DNA of 64,000 bases from positions 2,232,001 to 2,296,000 of the forward strand of contig SRSI01000078.1 in the NCBI GenBank assembly GCA_005656395.1, in the 5' to 3' direction. A model generated the notes under the pieces. It saw only the letters and a program-made list of their open reading frames with translations. It made no database searches and had not been told where the DNA came from. Positions 52,388 to 64,000 of the stretch are shown piece after piece. The stretch's first letter is position 1; the number at the start of each line of letters is the position of its first letter. The position numbers and the translations under genes are program-made. The stretch comes from Strongyloides papillosus. Lineage: Eukaryota > Nematoda > Chromadorea > Rhabditida > Strongyloididae.

Positions 52388-53159
52388 ATGACAATTTATT
52401 CTTCTCATGGTCCACAAGAAAGTTATCTAATACCAACGATATTAATTATTATCACTCAAATCATTGGATTAGCAAGCTTTGGATTGATTTTTTATTGGGG
52501 ATATGGATTTAGTGGTGGCTTTGGATGGAAAGATAAACCTGCTCAAGAATTTCGCTTACATCCTGTTTTTATGACATTTGGACTACTTTTTTGTCAAGGT
52601 ACAAGTATCATGGTATATCGATTGTTAAGATTTTTAAGTAAAATAACATTAAAATGGTTACATGTTATTATTCATTTAATAGCAATATCATGTATTGTAT
52701 TTGGATTTATTGCGGCATATGATTCACATGTTCTTGCGAAACCTCCGAAACCTGATTTTATGAGTTTACATTCATGGATAGGTTTAGGAACTTTGGGTTC
52801 ATATGGATTACAATTTATACTTTCTTTCTTATGTTATATGAAACCTGGATTTCCATTAAATGTTAGGAAATATATAATGCCATTTCATAGGAATTTTGGG
52901 CTTGGCATATTTGTACTTTCTTATAGTACTATAATGATGGGGATGAGTGAAAGGGCTGCATGGTATAGTAAGTATACAAATTAATTAAATTTAATGTAAA
53001 AATATGTATATTTTAGTGAAGTGTTGGACTGTTGAAGGATATTTTTGTACTGAAATGTTAATTATGAATATTTTTGGTGTTACAACTTCTTTATATGTGT
53101 TTCTTGTACTTGTTATTGTAATGAATCAAGGATGGATCAGAAAAGAACACCATACATAA
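52388..53159 (+). CDS. Cytochrome b561 (transmembrane ascorbate-dependent ferric reductase family)
   Basis: Two exons, 52388-52967 and 53017-53159 (49-bp intron), encode 240 aa. Six membrane segments are visible. The four haem-ligand histidines of the family lie in LHPVFM (TM2), IIHLIAIS (TM3), SLHSWIGLGT (TM4) and MPFHRNFGLG (TM5), and the conserved YSLHSW-type substrate-loop is FMSLHSWIG. Length and topology match animal CYB561/CYBRD1/CYB561A3 (about 220-290 aa). By family knowledge the protein carries electrons from cytosolic ascorbate across a membrane to monodehydroascorbate or ferric iron. Without the splice the protein would end at YSKYTN and lack TM6. The start is the ATG at 52388; the preceding sequence has no in-frame extension of note. 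Confidence 0.93.
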
Positions 53160-55070
53160 AAAAATTATCTTATTCAAATATTTATTTTATTATTTATATA
53201 AACTTTTTTTATTGATAAAAAATTTAACAATTGTACAAAGAGAGATGCTGTTATATAACTTTTATCCCTTTTATTTAAAATTATCTCTAAAAATTTTTAG
53301 TATTTCTAGAATTAAAATGTTATTATTTTTTTATTTAATAATGATAAATTTAAAGTATTTTTATATTTTCCAATTATATACTAATACGTTTTATATCTAC
53401 ATATATTGCAAAAAATGAAGCAATTACTAATAGCTAATAAATGCGTTTTGAAATATATTAAATATAATTCAACTCAAGATTTTTATTCTAATAAAATTAA
53501 TTTATTAATCTAATTGATAGGGGGAAAAAATCTTAAAATATGATTGTGCCTTACGATAAAAAGATTGAATTTCATATTATCATCATAAATTCTTATTTCT
53601 TATAGTTTCAAGTTATATATATATATTTATTAGTCTTAATTTTAAAAAACTTACCATTACAGATTTATGATAATATTTTATAATTCATAGCAAACGATGA
53701 CATGGTATTCTGTTTGTTATTGATGTTCTTAATACAATCTTTTTTTTAATTTGTCCACTATTAACATTGTCAATCTTTTATAGAAATATATAATTTATCT
53801 ATACTTTTTTTTAATATAAAAAAGACGAATTGATAATTTTTAATAAATTTATAATTGTTAACAAAACATTTATCCATTTAATAGTCCTAACATTTTTTCC
53901 TCCCTAATTTTTTCTCATAATGTATAGTTTCATGTATCTACTGATATATCTGACAAAGCACTAAATAATCGTTATGTAGTCGTATAAATTATCATACAAA
54001 AAAGTCGTACCAGTTATTTTTATCAAATTGCTATTCAACTAAAACATTTCGTTCGCTCGATAAAATAACTTGCTTAAAGTACATGTAGCGGTATAATTAA
54101 CTTGCCCGTACTACTAATACATAATATTAATTTAAAAAAGAATAAGGAAAAATAAATTATCTTCTTATAAAACCTTCCATAATTGACCATTATTGTTAAA
54201 TTTTCAGCCTTTATTATAATATAGAAAATTTGAAAAAAAACAACAAAATAACTATTTGCATGAACTAAGTATATGTTGATTGATGAATTATTGGTGCAAC
54301 CATTGTAATTGGTACAGAATTAAAAAAATGGTTTCTTTTTATTTAAATTAACTTTTGGATGTATAATATTTCTTAATCTTACTTTCTATTTTCACTCTTA
54401 AAAATTAATTATTGTTCTCAAATATATCTTATCTATTTTTATATCTTATCAAATGTATTAATTAGTTTTTATTAGAATATTAAAAAAAAAGTACAACCAA
54501 TACAGTAGAATTTTTTATTCATAATTTTTTTTGATTATTTTCTATTTACGTCAATTTTTATTTGATAAATATTTAATAAAAAAAATTTCATTTAAAAGTA
54601 AATTGCATAGAAAAAAACTTTGTTTGAGAGTATATTTATATAAATTTGTTGGTGACTTTTTGTATAGTATTTAAAAATCTAATTATTGAAATAATATCAA
54701 AAAATATTATTGTTGATAAATTTTATCTAAAAAAAGTTGCAATCTAACTTTCTTAGCAACATATTATTGTATGGTCTATTGTTATGAAAAATGTAGAAAA
54801 TATTAACTACATTTTAATATATATATTTTTAAAATTTCTAACATTATTTTTAAGTTGAAAACTATTTGCTTTTTTTCTACTTTTAAAATTTAATGATATT
54901 ACTTGAGTTGTATTATTTACAAAAAAAAGAAATTTTTTATGAATGATATATATTCAACATTGTCATTTAATTTATATTTATTTTAGATATATTTATCTTC
55001 TACTTACCAATATATTTTAAAAATTATTTTAGCAATTTTATGGAAATACTTGTAAAATAAGGAGAAAAAA
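53160..55070. other. Intergenic spacer upstream of the La-motif gene
   Basis: 1.9 kb of AT-rich sequence. A 68-codon frame at 53212-53418 is hydrophobic filler. No RNA gene or repeat recognised. Confidence 0.55.
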
Positions 55071-56012
55071 ATGACTTTTCAAAAACAAAAGAAAGGAAAA
55101 ATTCAAGATGGTAATGACAGCAAGAAAGAAAATGTAAAGAAAAACAATAAATTGACAAATTTAATTAAAAACAGTGTTAACAATAATAATAAAGTGGATA
55201 ATAAAAGTTATAATCAAAATCAATCAAATGTTAATAAAAAGAATAAAAATACCCAAAATAGTAAAATGCCTTTTGGATATTATTTTTCAATAAATAATTT
55301 GAAAAATGATTCTTCCTCTGATCTTCCACATTATGCTGAGGTAATTGTAAATAATAATGGGATTCCTGTTAGTAGAATACAACATATAAATAATAAGTTA
55401 AGTCAACAATTGTTGGGAACTACTTCAACTAACAGAATTTCATACCAATATCCAACATTGCAAAATCTTTTAATTACAAAAAAAAATAATAATAAAAGGA
55501 ATAGTGATAAATATAATAATGGTAATTTAAATAAACAAAAAAATGGTTATTTTAGACTTTCAAATAATGGTAATAGTTATTTTTCTAGAACACTAATAAG
55601 TACATTACATTTTCAACCTGAAAATAGTAATCAATTTAAAATTGTCGGTTACATACACCACCCTGTACCAGTAATGGTTTCTTATCAACCATTTTTAAAT
55701 CGACAAATAATGGAACATGAAAATAATATTAGACGACAAATTGAATACTACTTCTCTGAAGATAATATAATAAAAGATTTATTCTTTCGCCGTCTTATAT
55801 TACATCCAAATGCAGGTGGATTTGTTTCAATTTATCAATTGTTGTCTTTTCAAATGTTATACAAATTAATATGTCACTATTCAAATCCAGTCGCAGAGAT
55901 AGCAAGAATATTATCCACAAGTAAAACTGTAGAAGTATCACAAGACGGTTTAATGTTAAGAGCTAAAAATAACCTTCATATAAAATATGCACAGATGGCA
56001 TTATCTAAATAA
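55071..56012 (+). CDS. La-motif protein, LARP1-like
   Basis: A single exon of 313 aa. Residues 1-75 are Lys/Asn-rich and low-complexity; residues 76-210 are polar, with short conserved-looking patches. The La motif (about 222-305) reads RRQIEYYFSEDNIIKDLFFR, then FVSIYQLLSFQMLYKLI and ARILSTSKTVEVSQDG, which fits the LARP1/LARP2 type (QIEYYFS...DNL..D.FLR; SF.R...L; ...S..VE) better than LARP4, LARP6 or LARP7. There is no RRM after it and no DM15 region, so this is far shorter than LARP1 proper (more than 1000 aa). By family knowledge La motifs bind RNA 3' ends or poly(A). It may be a diverged retro-derived or truncated paralogue, since it has no introns and the protein ends soon after the La motif. 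Confidence 0.78.
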   Translation: MTFQKQKKGKIQDGNDSKKENVKKNNKLTNLIKNSVNNNNKVDNKSYNQNQSNVNKKNKNTQNSKMPFGYYFSINNLKNDSSSDLPHYAEVIVNNNGIPVSRIQHINNKLSQQLLGTTSTNRISYQYPTLQNLLITKKNNNKRNSDKYNNGNLNKQKNGYFRLSNNGNSYFSRTLISTLHFQPENSNQFKIVGYIHHPVPVMVSYQPFLNRQIMEHENNIRRQIEYYFSEDNIIKDLFFRRLILHPNAGGFVSIYQLLSFQMLYKLICHYSNPVAEIARILSTSKTVEVSQDGLMLRAKNNLHIKYAQMALSK

Positions 56013-59000
56013 GTATGTATTATAAATATTTTTATTTTATTTTGTTTTTTAGAAAGATCAGAATTGAATGCATTTATTTTTTTATGATCGAGCAATTAGT
56101 AATATATTACGTAATCTGCTAATTAGCTTGTGAGTCAATAAATATTTTAAATATAGCAGTAAATTAAAATAATTATTCATAATAAGAATATTTTAAATAA
56201 TACAAGTTATTTGAATTTAATAAAATTATAATATGTATTTTGTTGCACTATTTTTTAGTTGTTTGAAAAGTTACTGTACACTAATTTCAAATAAGATTTT
56301 TTTTTCTTAGAAATTGTACGCTATTATAATTAATAGTAAAAACAATCTTACATAAAATTTTAGCATAATTTTAGAGTTATAATGTTATTTAGTAAGAACT
56401 TTGGAAATATCTAAAGCGTTTTATATAAAAATCTTAGTTTATATGTAAAAATTATTATATACATTGTAAAAGAACATAATAAGATTTTATAAAACATGAA
56501 AATAAGCAATAACATTTTATTATGATAATGTAAAAAAATTTAATAATCAATATAGAAGCAAAAAGATATTTTTATATACTGACTTTTTAGAAAAAAAGAC
56601 ATACTGGAAAAAAAATTTAATATAATTCTGTAGAGTATGGTAGGATGAAAAGAAATGAATAAAATTTTAGACTTTTAATATATTTTTTGTTTAACAAATT
56701 ATTTTCAAATAAGGACAGTAAATGAAGTAATAATCATTAAGATAAAATTCGATTTATTAATTAAATTATATTTTTATATAATAAATAGCCTATATTAAAT
56801 ATAAATAGTATTTATTCAACATAAACTAAGTCTGAGTTTCATCAAAGAGCAATGTAATGTTAAAGTAATTAGGTTACGCTAACGTTGGTTTAACTAGTTT
56901 TCTTTCTTGTTAATAAAATTTAAGTCCAAACAGATATTTTAAATTTTGTCTTCGTAGGGTATGTTATAGTTTCAAATTTATTTCATAAGAGATTGATTTT
57001 CAAATGTTTTATAAATAAACTTTATTACAATATAAGTATACTTTTTAAAAACCTTCGAAAGGTTTACCTTTTTTTATATCTATTTCTTTTATTCCTTATC
57101 ATTTAATTGTCTGCCTTTATATCGCATAATGAATATTTAAATAGTGATTTTTCAATATTCGATTATGATAAAAATGAAGATTAGGAGAGATCTAAACACA
57201 CTAATTTTTTAATATTATGTTCTTTAAAAATTATTTTCTTTATTTTTATAATGTTTGTTACATATTACCTTGAATTTTGAATTTGTATAGTTTGTTTTGG
57301 GATCTTCTGGATAATTTAAAGTATTTAAATAGATTTTAGTAAGAATAATTATAATATTTCTTGATATTGTATTACTATATCAAATAAACCTTTAAAATGT
57401 TAGTTTTAATTATATTGACGTGTTTCTACACTATAAAGTCTTTCAAAAAATTAACAATGTATAAAGAATATTTTTTAAAAATCTAATGATTTTTGCGAAT
57501 TATCTTTATATTTTTTGTAACGTTTATCATAAATTGACCAAAAATCATTATAATTACTAAAATAAATTGTCAACAGAAATTAAATAATTTTTTCTAATTA
57601 AAAAATGATAATTTTAAAACGCTTAAAAAGTAAAATGTTATAAGAATAATTTAACAGTAATCAAGAATTATTATATTGTAAAACATTTTAGTCAAATTTT
57701 TACTAATATGTTCACTATAATATACATAACGAAGTAATAATATATAAAAAGCTATGAAAAATTATAAAAAGAGAGACAAGTTATATTATTAAAATTAAAT
57801 ATATTTAATGAATATTTTTATGGATTTTATAATCTTTTTTTAGGCAAAAGAATAATAGAATCAAACATATAGTTAAAATGTTTGGGGTCATTCATTACTT
57901 TTTGTAAAAAAAAACATATCGTATTATTTTAAAATCAGAAATTTTTTTAATTGGCATAACAATAAAGCTAGTCTTTTAGATCTTATCAAATATAATATTA
58001 TACAACATTTTTCATATTTTATATTAACATTATTTTTATAAAAATTAAATTAAACAATGACAGAAAGTTTCATAAGTCATTGAACAAACTAATATTTTTT
58101 ATCATGACATTAAATGTATTAAAAGTGCTACAAACATCGCGAAAAAAATTATGAAAAATCTTGTTTAATAAATTTTATAATGCACTCAAAAGTATCTCTT
58201 GAATTTTGGTTGGCGGAAAAATAATTGCAGGAAATTTTAGAATTTTAGGAAAAACAATTACAGCAAGAATATATTTCAGGATCTTCTGTAAATTTAATTC
58301 AATCCACAGTAGATAGATTGTCTTTTGCTGATATCTATAATATATTTGTAATATGGCCTCATTTACTTTGGTTTGTGTAGAAATAATTTGCAAAATTTTT
58401 AAAACTAAGAAATTTTAGGTTTATTTTATACAAAATTCAATCGAAATATTTCTCGCAATTAGCAGGAATATTTTACCTGCGATTGCACAGGTAACCAGCT
58501 TTTTTTTCAATTGTAAGAAAAATTCTCCGTCAATTTATTAATGTGTAAATGATGGGAAAATAATAAAGATATAGAATTCTTTTTTAAAGATAATAAATAA
58601 AAAATATCAACATAAAAATTTCAACAGACTAACATTTTCTAAAGGATAAAAAAAGCCAAGTAAAAAGAAAAACCAGTGAAATGTATAAAGTGATTCACAA
58701 TAATTTTTCCATTGTTATACATTATTTTCATATCAAAATAATGTAAATATAAATGAATGGTAGTACTTATGTGATAAAGAAGTATATCTATTATTTTAAA
58801 GTATAAAAAGTAATTAAAACAATAAGATCAAGAAATAAATTTAACAATTATTAATGACAGTTGAGATTATATTAGAAATACGAGGATTTTTACTACTTTG
58901 TACTTTGGATATAAAGTCTCTCTGGTATCAAGCAAACTCGAGACAATCTGTTCAATTGTGCAAGGTGATTTTTTTAAAAGTATAGTAGACAAATTTTGGA

Positions 59001-60408
59001 AATTCACTTTGCCTTTAAAAAATTTTAAAAAAAATGATGCGTTCTTAATAGTAAAATCAATGCCTTAATTAATTAAAACTAGTAAAAATGTAGATAATCA
59101 ATTAGAAAAGCATTTATAAACAAAGCTAGATTGATAATCATATGGACGATTGCAAAGTATAAAAATACGTTACAATTCTTACTTTTTTTTAAATTTTTTA
59201 AAAATTACTATATTTACTATATTTCTTACGTGCAACTACTAAAACTAGGTATTTTTATATGAAATATTGAGATAAAAATTTTCCATTTTCAAAAATTGTA
59301 AAATTATGCTTAGTCTATATTATTTATAACAAATTTTAAAAACTGTCACTATCTTTATTACTTATTAATTATTTTTTATGCAGCGCGTGGATCAAATTTT
59401 AATTAATTTGGCAAGCTCATCATAAGGCAACAAACATTTTTTATTGTAAATATAATGTTATAGAAATTTATCTATCATTTTTCAAAAAACAATCAATATA
59501 ATTATTCACTTGTTCAGCCTGATGAAGGAATAAATCTAGATACAAAAACATGAAAAAAAGATGAAGTTGTGGCTGGTTTAGTAGTAAAAATCCTGGCGTT
59601 TCTATTACTTTATACCTTACATTGAAATAAAATATAAGTTTATTTGCTGTTTTAAGTTTATTAACTCAGAGTAGTAAATCGTCTGTACATTTCCAAACAA
59701 AAATGTCCATATATAAATTAAACATTTTAACAATTAAAACTTTGAGAAGAAAATAGCGGCCATTATTTTTTCCTCAACATAATATTAATATAATAAAATT
59801 GTAAGAATTTGGATTGTAAAATCTAAATTTTTTTAAAAATGATTATTTTATGTTGAATATCTTTTTCCAATAAAGCGGTAGTAAAAAGTCAAAGAATTTT
59901 TAATTTTGCAGGTTGTTAATATTTTCTTTAATAAAAATTTGAATACAGTGTATTTTTTTTCCAGTTTAACGGGTAAAAGATTTTTTTATTTCCCAAATTG
60001 TTTATTCTTATTTTAATAAAAAATACGAATTCAATATTATTTTTTTAATATAATTTATAGATATTAGTTTTTATACATAATATAATAAATTTTTTAATAA
60101 ATTTGATTTTATTGAATTGGAACATTATTCAAAGGAAACATTTCATTAAAGAAATTTACATTTTGATCATGAGTTTTAGTAATTTTTCATGCAGATTTTT
60201 TTTAAATGTCATTAATTGGATGAGTTAAAGAACCATTCCTTTTCATCTAGCAAAAATTGGTGCAAAAAGTTTTATAATCACTGTTAAGACATTAGTTGTA
60301 ATACTTGAAAAATTCTATAAAAACATCTACAAATATTTTTTTATAATCGTATAACTTTGACACTAAAATAATATAGAAAAACATATTATTTATTTGTTTT
60401 GCCTTAGA
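56013..60408. other. 4.4-kb intergenic spacer
   Basis: Very AT-rich throughout. Slightly richer patches at 58175-58500, 58910-59000 and 59385-59640 translate to nothing recognisable and carry frequent stops; they may be decayed coding or transposon sequence, but I cannot assign them. Confidence 0.45.
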
Positions 60409-62083
60409 CATATTGTAATCCTGGAGATCCCCTCGAATAAGAGGAGATCTCCAGAATCGTGTGTTAGCTAAGATAAAACTACTATTATATATATATATCT
60501 TTTATTATACAGGGTGGGCCAAAAGTAGCTCCCCAGGTATTCGCATATATAACTTCTCTTGTAGACTAGCTACAAAGATGGTATTATAGTCATTTTGTAG
60601 CCCTTGATCTTGCATAAATTATATTTTGGTTTCATAACAAAGTTTGAATTTTAGGCGGAGTTATGGGTCTTCAAATTTAGGGGTTATTTTTGACATATAT
60701 GGGTATGTAACTTTTTTATACAGAAAAATATTTAAATGATTGTTGCTGATTATGAAAGCCCAACTTGTTTTGTACTTAGTCCTAAAATTTTATAAATTTT
60801 AAAGTCCAGCAACTATGTTTAATTTTTGAAAAAGAAAAAAAATCACGATTTTTGCCAAAATTCCGATGTTTTTTCAAAATTAAAAAACGATAAGGTAAGT
60901 TTTAAAAATGTTCTGTAGATATTATGATAGAGTAAGCAAAGCTCTATCGAATGAGTATATGACTGTTTTGAGCGGTTTGTTTTAAAAGAAGTTGTGATTT
61001 GCCAAAGCCGACTTTTTGATACTTTCATTTGAAAGTTAAAATACAAATAATACTTTTCCCGATCTTTATGGTATTCTAATAGCAATAATAACACTACTTA
61101 TCTATATTAGTTTACAGATTATTACTTGTTTGTTCATAAATTGTCTAAAGAACTAAAATATTCCTTATCACCCAAATTCAAGAAAAAAATAATTTTTCTA
61201 ATATTTTCATATCTTTTACAATTATTTTATACTATTTTGTATAAATATTACTCTATAAGAACAATTATAATGCGTCTTTTAAATTTTTTGTAAAACCACT
61301 CATAATCTCATACTCTCTATTTTTAAAATATGAACAAGTATTTATTAAAATAGAACAATATTTTGAATACTTTTGAAAACAAAACATAATCTGTACCCGA
61401 AAATATGAAAAAGATTGACATATTTTCTTTTTTTACTAGAATTATTGTGTAAAATAGTTAATATTTGACTATTCATAACTTTCTTTTAACTCAATAAAAT
61501 TTAGTGGTACTATGCTTATTCGATAGAGCTTTGCTTACTCTATCATAATATCTACAGAACATTTTTAAAACTTACCTCATCGTTCTTTAATTGTGAAAAA
61601 ACATCGAAATTTTGGCCAAAATTGTAATTTTTCTTCTTTTTCAAAAAATTAAACATAGTTGCTGGACTTTAAAATTTATAAGATTTTAGGACTAAGTACA
61701 AAACAAGTTGGGCTTTCATAATCAGCAACAAACATTTAAATATCTTTCTGTATAAAAAAGTTACATACCCATATATGTCAAAAATGACCCCTAACTTTGA
61801 AGACCCATAACTCCGCCTAAAATTCAAACTTTGTTATGAAACCAAAATATAATTTATGCAAGATCAAGGGCTACAAAATGACTATAATACCATCTTTGTA
61901 GCTAGTCTACAAGAGAAGTTATATATGCGAATACCTGGGGAGCTACTTTTGGCCCACCCTGTATATGAAGAAAAGAATTAACAAGAATTATAAGAATGCT
62001 AAGAAAATCATGTATATAAGAGAACACCTCTTATATACATGTGGTTTGGGGCGTATCCGACACAGCTGTCGGATTGCAATATG
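60409..62083. repeat. Older hairpin-bearing repeat split by the transposon at 60510
   Basis: CATATTGTAATCC at 60409-60421 and GGATTGCAATATG at 62071-62083 are inverted copies of each other (12 of 13). Just inside them are strong hairpins: 60421-60454 (9-bp stem CTGGAGATC plus a CCTC/GAGG inner stem), 62009-62041 (14-bp perfect stem CATGTATATAAGAG) and 62055-62074 (8-bp perfect stem ATCCGACA). Removing the 60510-61961 insertion and one TA leaves a candidate element of about 220 bp. Confidence 0.5.
60510..61961. mobile_element. Non-autonomous Tc1/mariner-like element with ~450-bp inverted repeats
   Basis: Begins CAGGGTGGGCCAAAAGTAGC and ends with its reverse complement, flanked by TA on each side. 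The inverted repeats run from 60510 to about 60958 and from about 61512 to 61961 and are nearly identical (most differences are single bases), so the insertion is recent or the arms are homogenised. The unique centre is about 550 bp, AT-rich and non-coding. An 83-codon frame at 60843-61094 lies across the left arm and is not a gene. The first 17 bp match the element at 10532, although the bodies differ. Confidence 0.9.
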
Positions 62084-63684
62084 ATATTTTCTTTCTAATC
62101 ATTTTTTGTAATGTCACACTAAATATTAAATATTTTGGGAATGTTTAATCATTTCATCATGGCTCTGAAATTTTCCAATACTTTTTTTCCTTTTTGTAAT
62201 ATCTTTGTGACAATGTAAAATTATAATAAAAAAATTATTTCAGTAGGATGCCATGGTATATTTGTCATATTTTTAAGAAGATCTGTCTCGCAAAAATTAT
62301 CCCAATATAAACAATGATAAAAAAAGTATTGAACCAATAAATTTGTTATAGATGATATTGAAAATTGTATGATATTACAATAGTAGATATATGATAAATA
62401 ATACAAATATAATCAGTAATTTTTTTAAGTAATACAATATATATAATAAAATAATCATGATTATTTACAAGTCATCAAAGTATATGAGACAATAATGCTT
62501 AGATAACAATTTCACGGTGATACATCTCGATAATTTATTAATCATCAGTTCTTTCTTCCTCTGATGCCACTAAAAATATACTTTTACAATCGCAGCAACC
62601 ATTAGATATAACATAGGTTATATAAAATCTTACAAATGAATAAACTGTTTATTTGAAATATTTAAAAAAACAAAGTGTCATTTATATTTAAATAGGTTAC
62701 GTTTTTTTTCAATATTGTCTAAATTGAAATTAATTTATGTTATCTTCTGATCAAGTTTATAATATAGTAAAATTAATACTGCTGCAAATGAATAGAATAA
62801 CACATGATCGAATGAGAGCCAGTAATTAATTATAATTCTTTTTTTAGCATTAATTAAATTTTGGTTTAGATTAAAACACATTAAAACTATAAATTATCTC
62901 CAAAATTAACGCTCTACAAAAGTTAGTTAATAAATTAATTTGGTTTTATTACAGAGTTGTATGTTTTTACTTGTTTTGAAACTAAATGTTAATCATTAAA
63001 GCAAAATGAAGCTCATGAAAATATCTTAATTTAAATATAGTTTTTTAAATTTTTGAACATTTTTTCATACGATCTATTTATGTTTCCTTTTGGAAAAAGA
63101 AAAAGGATGATTATTTCAATAAATACTCTATGAATTATTTACTAGAACAATTGCAATACCATTCACATTTGATCTTGTCAATTGTAATAAATTATTAATT
63201 AAATAAAGAAAAATAATTGAACAAAATTCTAGTATTTCTCATTAGCTTTTTTTTATGAAAGTAAATCAGCCAAACAATATTTTTCTTTTAAATTGTTTCA
63301 AAAATAATAATTTTTCACTTCCATTATGTCTTGATAAAGAAATTTAATATATGTTTTAATTAAATTAAAAACAATGAATTTTTTTAACTAAAAAAAGTTA
63401 CATAAAATATACACATTAAATATTTTATTAATTCCTGCAAAATATATAGTTCATAATTAGAACAAAATTATATATTTTGAATTATTCAAGTTAGATAATG
63501 CTAATGCACCATATGGTCTGTTAAATCTTTATTTTGAAATAATTAGGTATTAAAATTATGTCCATCGGTTGTTTTTTAATGATGATTATTTAGTAATTAA
63601 CTTCCTGTTCACTACATATGGTCATTATTATTCATTTTAGCAAATTTTATTTTTTAAGGTACATTCTTTCAATAGCAATTTTAT
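62084..63684. other. Intergenic spacer near the right edge
   Basis: 1.6 kb AT-rich spacer without recognisable genes, RNAs or repeats. Confidence 0.5.
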
Positions 63685-64000
63685 TTAATTAATTAAGGTA
63701 TTGTTTAATTTAATATTATTATTTAATATTGCTTTCAAAATATTTCCTAAAGTTTTACTTTTTATAATCTTATCATTATAATTAATATGATTGACTTTTG
63801 AAATATTAACGAGATGACTATCTTTCGACATTGTTTCTAAGAAATCAGAATGATTCTTTGTATTATTATTAAAAGAAATCAAAATATTTTCGGATAATTT
63901 ATCTTCATTGTTTTTCAAGAGTTTCGTATATTCATTATTTTCGTAACGTTCAGGTAAATTTATTTTTTTAGATATTCTTTCATTTTCTAAATTTGAAAAT
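63685..64000 (-). CDS. 3' end of an unidentified hydrophilic protein, partial
   Basis: A minus-strand frame is open from the window edge (about 63999) to a TAA at 63685, about 104 codons. The predicted residues are polar and Asn/Lys/Ser-rich (LENERISKKINLPERYENNE; FLETMSKDSHLVNISKVNHI) with no domain recognised. An open frame of this length is long for this base composition and the residue mix is protein-like, so it is probably the last exon of a gene lying to the right. Function unknown. Confidence 0.5.
   Translation of the reverse strand, partial: FSNLENERISKKINLPERYENNEYTKLLKNNEDKLSENILISFNNNTKNHSDFLETMSKDSHLVNISKVNHINYNDKIIKSKTLGNILKAILNNNIKLNNTLIN

Noticed and set aside
60843..61094. 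83-codon minus-strand frame
   Set aside because: Lies inside the left inverted repeat of the transposon and is explained by it; no protein features.

Overview
The window looks like nuclear DNA of a parasitic clade IV nematode, most probably Strongyloides or a close relative (inference). The evidence is the extreme A+T richness of everything outside exons, very short introns (mostly 36-80 bp, GTAAG-type donors and TTTNAG-like acceptors), compact genes separated by long AT-rich spacers, and nematode-type gene families. There is no bacterial-style operon, CRISPR array, rRNA or recognisable tRNA. I rebuilt gene models by joining reading frames across GT-AG junctions that keep frame; the CDS spans below include introns and the exons are listed in the evidence.

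Layout, left to right. 1-1136 (-): 5' two thirds of a NUAK/UNC-82 kinase, cut by the left edge. 3342-5888 (-): complete TBC1D16-type Rab GAP. 7066-9622 (-): TRPV channel. 10532-11415: non-autonomous DNA transposon. 11767-14202 (-): 12-TM MFS-like transporter with a Thr/Ser-rich loop. 15364-18372 (+): CCCH zinc-finger protein of the ZC3H4/6/8 class. 18782-19821 and 20139-21041 (-): tandem PAP2 lipid phosphatases, followed by relics of a tuberin exon and of a third PAP2 gene. 22345-23290 and 29447-30391: two copies of one MITE family. 23406-25181 (-): secreted cholinesterase-like protein with Cys in place of the catalytic Ser. 25978-26345: dead sulfotransferase gene. 28394-28789 (+): small chromodomain protein. 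30886-35023 (-): tuberin (TSC2). 36160-39521 (-): C2H2 zinc-finger protein with large introns and an 8.5 kb upstream non-coding stretch. 48031-48958 (+): four-TM protein, possibly TMEM127-like. 50476-51980 (+): strongly diverged NMNAT homologue. 52388-53159 (+): cytochrome b561. 55071-56012 (+): LARP1-like La-motif protein. 60510-61961: transposon with about 450-bp inverted repeats, nested in an older hairpin-bearing repeat. 63685-64000 (-): 3' end of an unidentified gene.

The genes are individual eukaryotic loci rather than one pathway. The points most worth attention are: a recognisable tuberin in a nematode (TSC1/TSC2 are generally regarded as absent from C. elegans) whose GAP domain has Ser where the catalytic Asn thumb should be; an esterase with a Ser-to-Cys nucleophile change but intact Glu and His; an NMNAT-like protein that has lost both nucleotide-binding signatures; and a small gene graveyard at 21.27-22.32 kb carrying decayed copies of two gene families whose live members lie in the same window. 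No single new multi-gene system was found.
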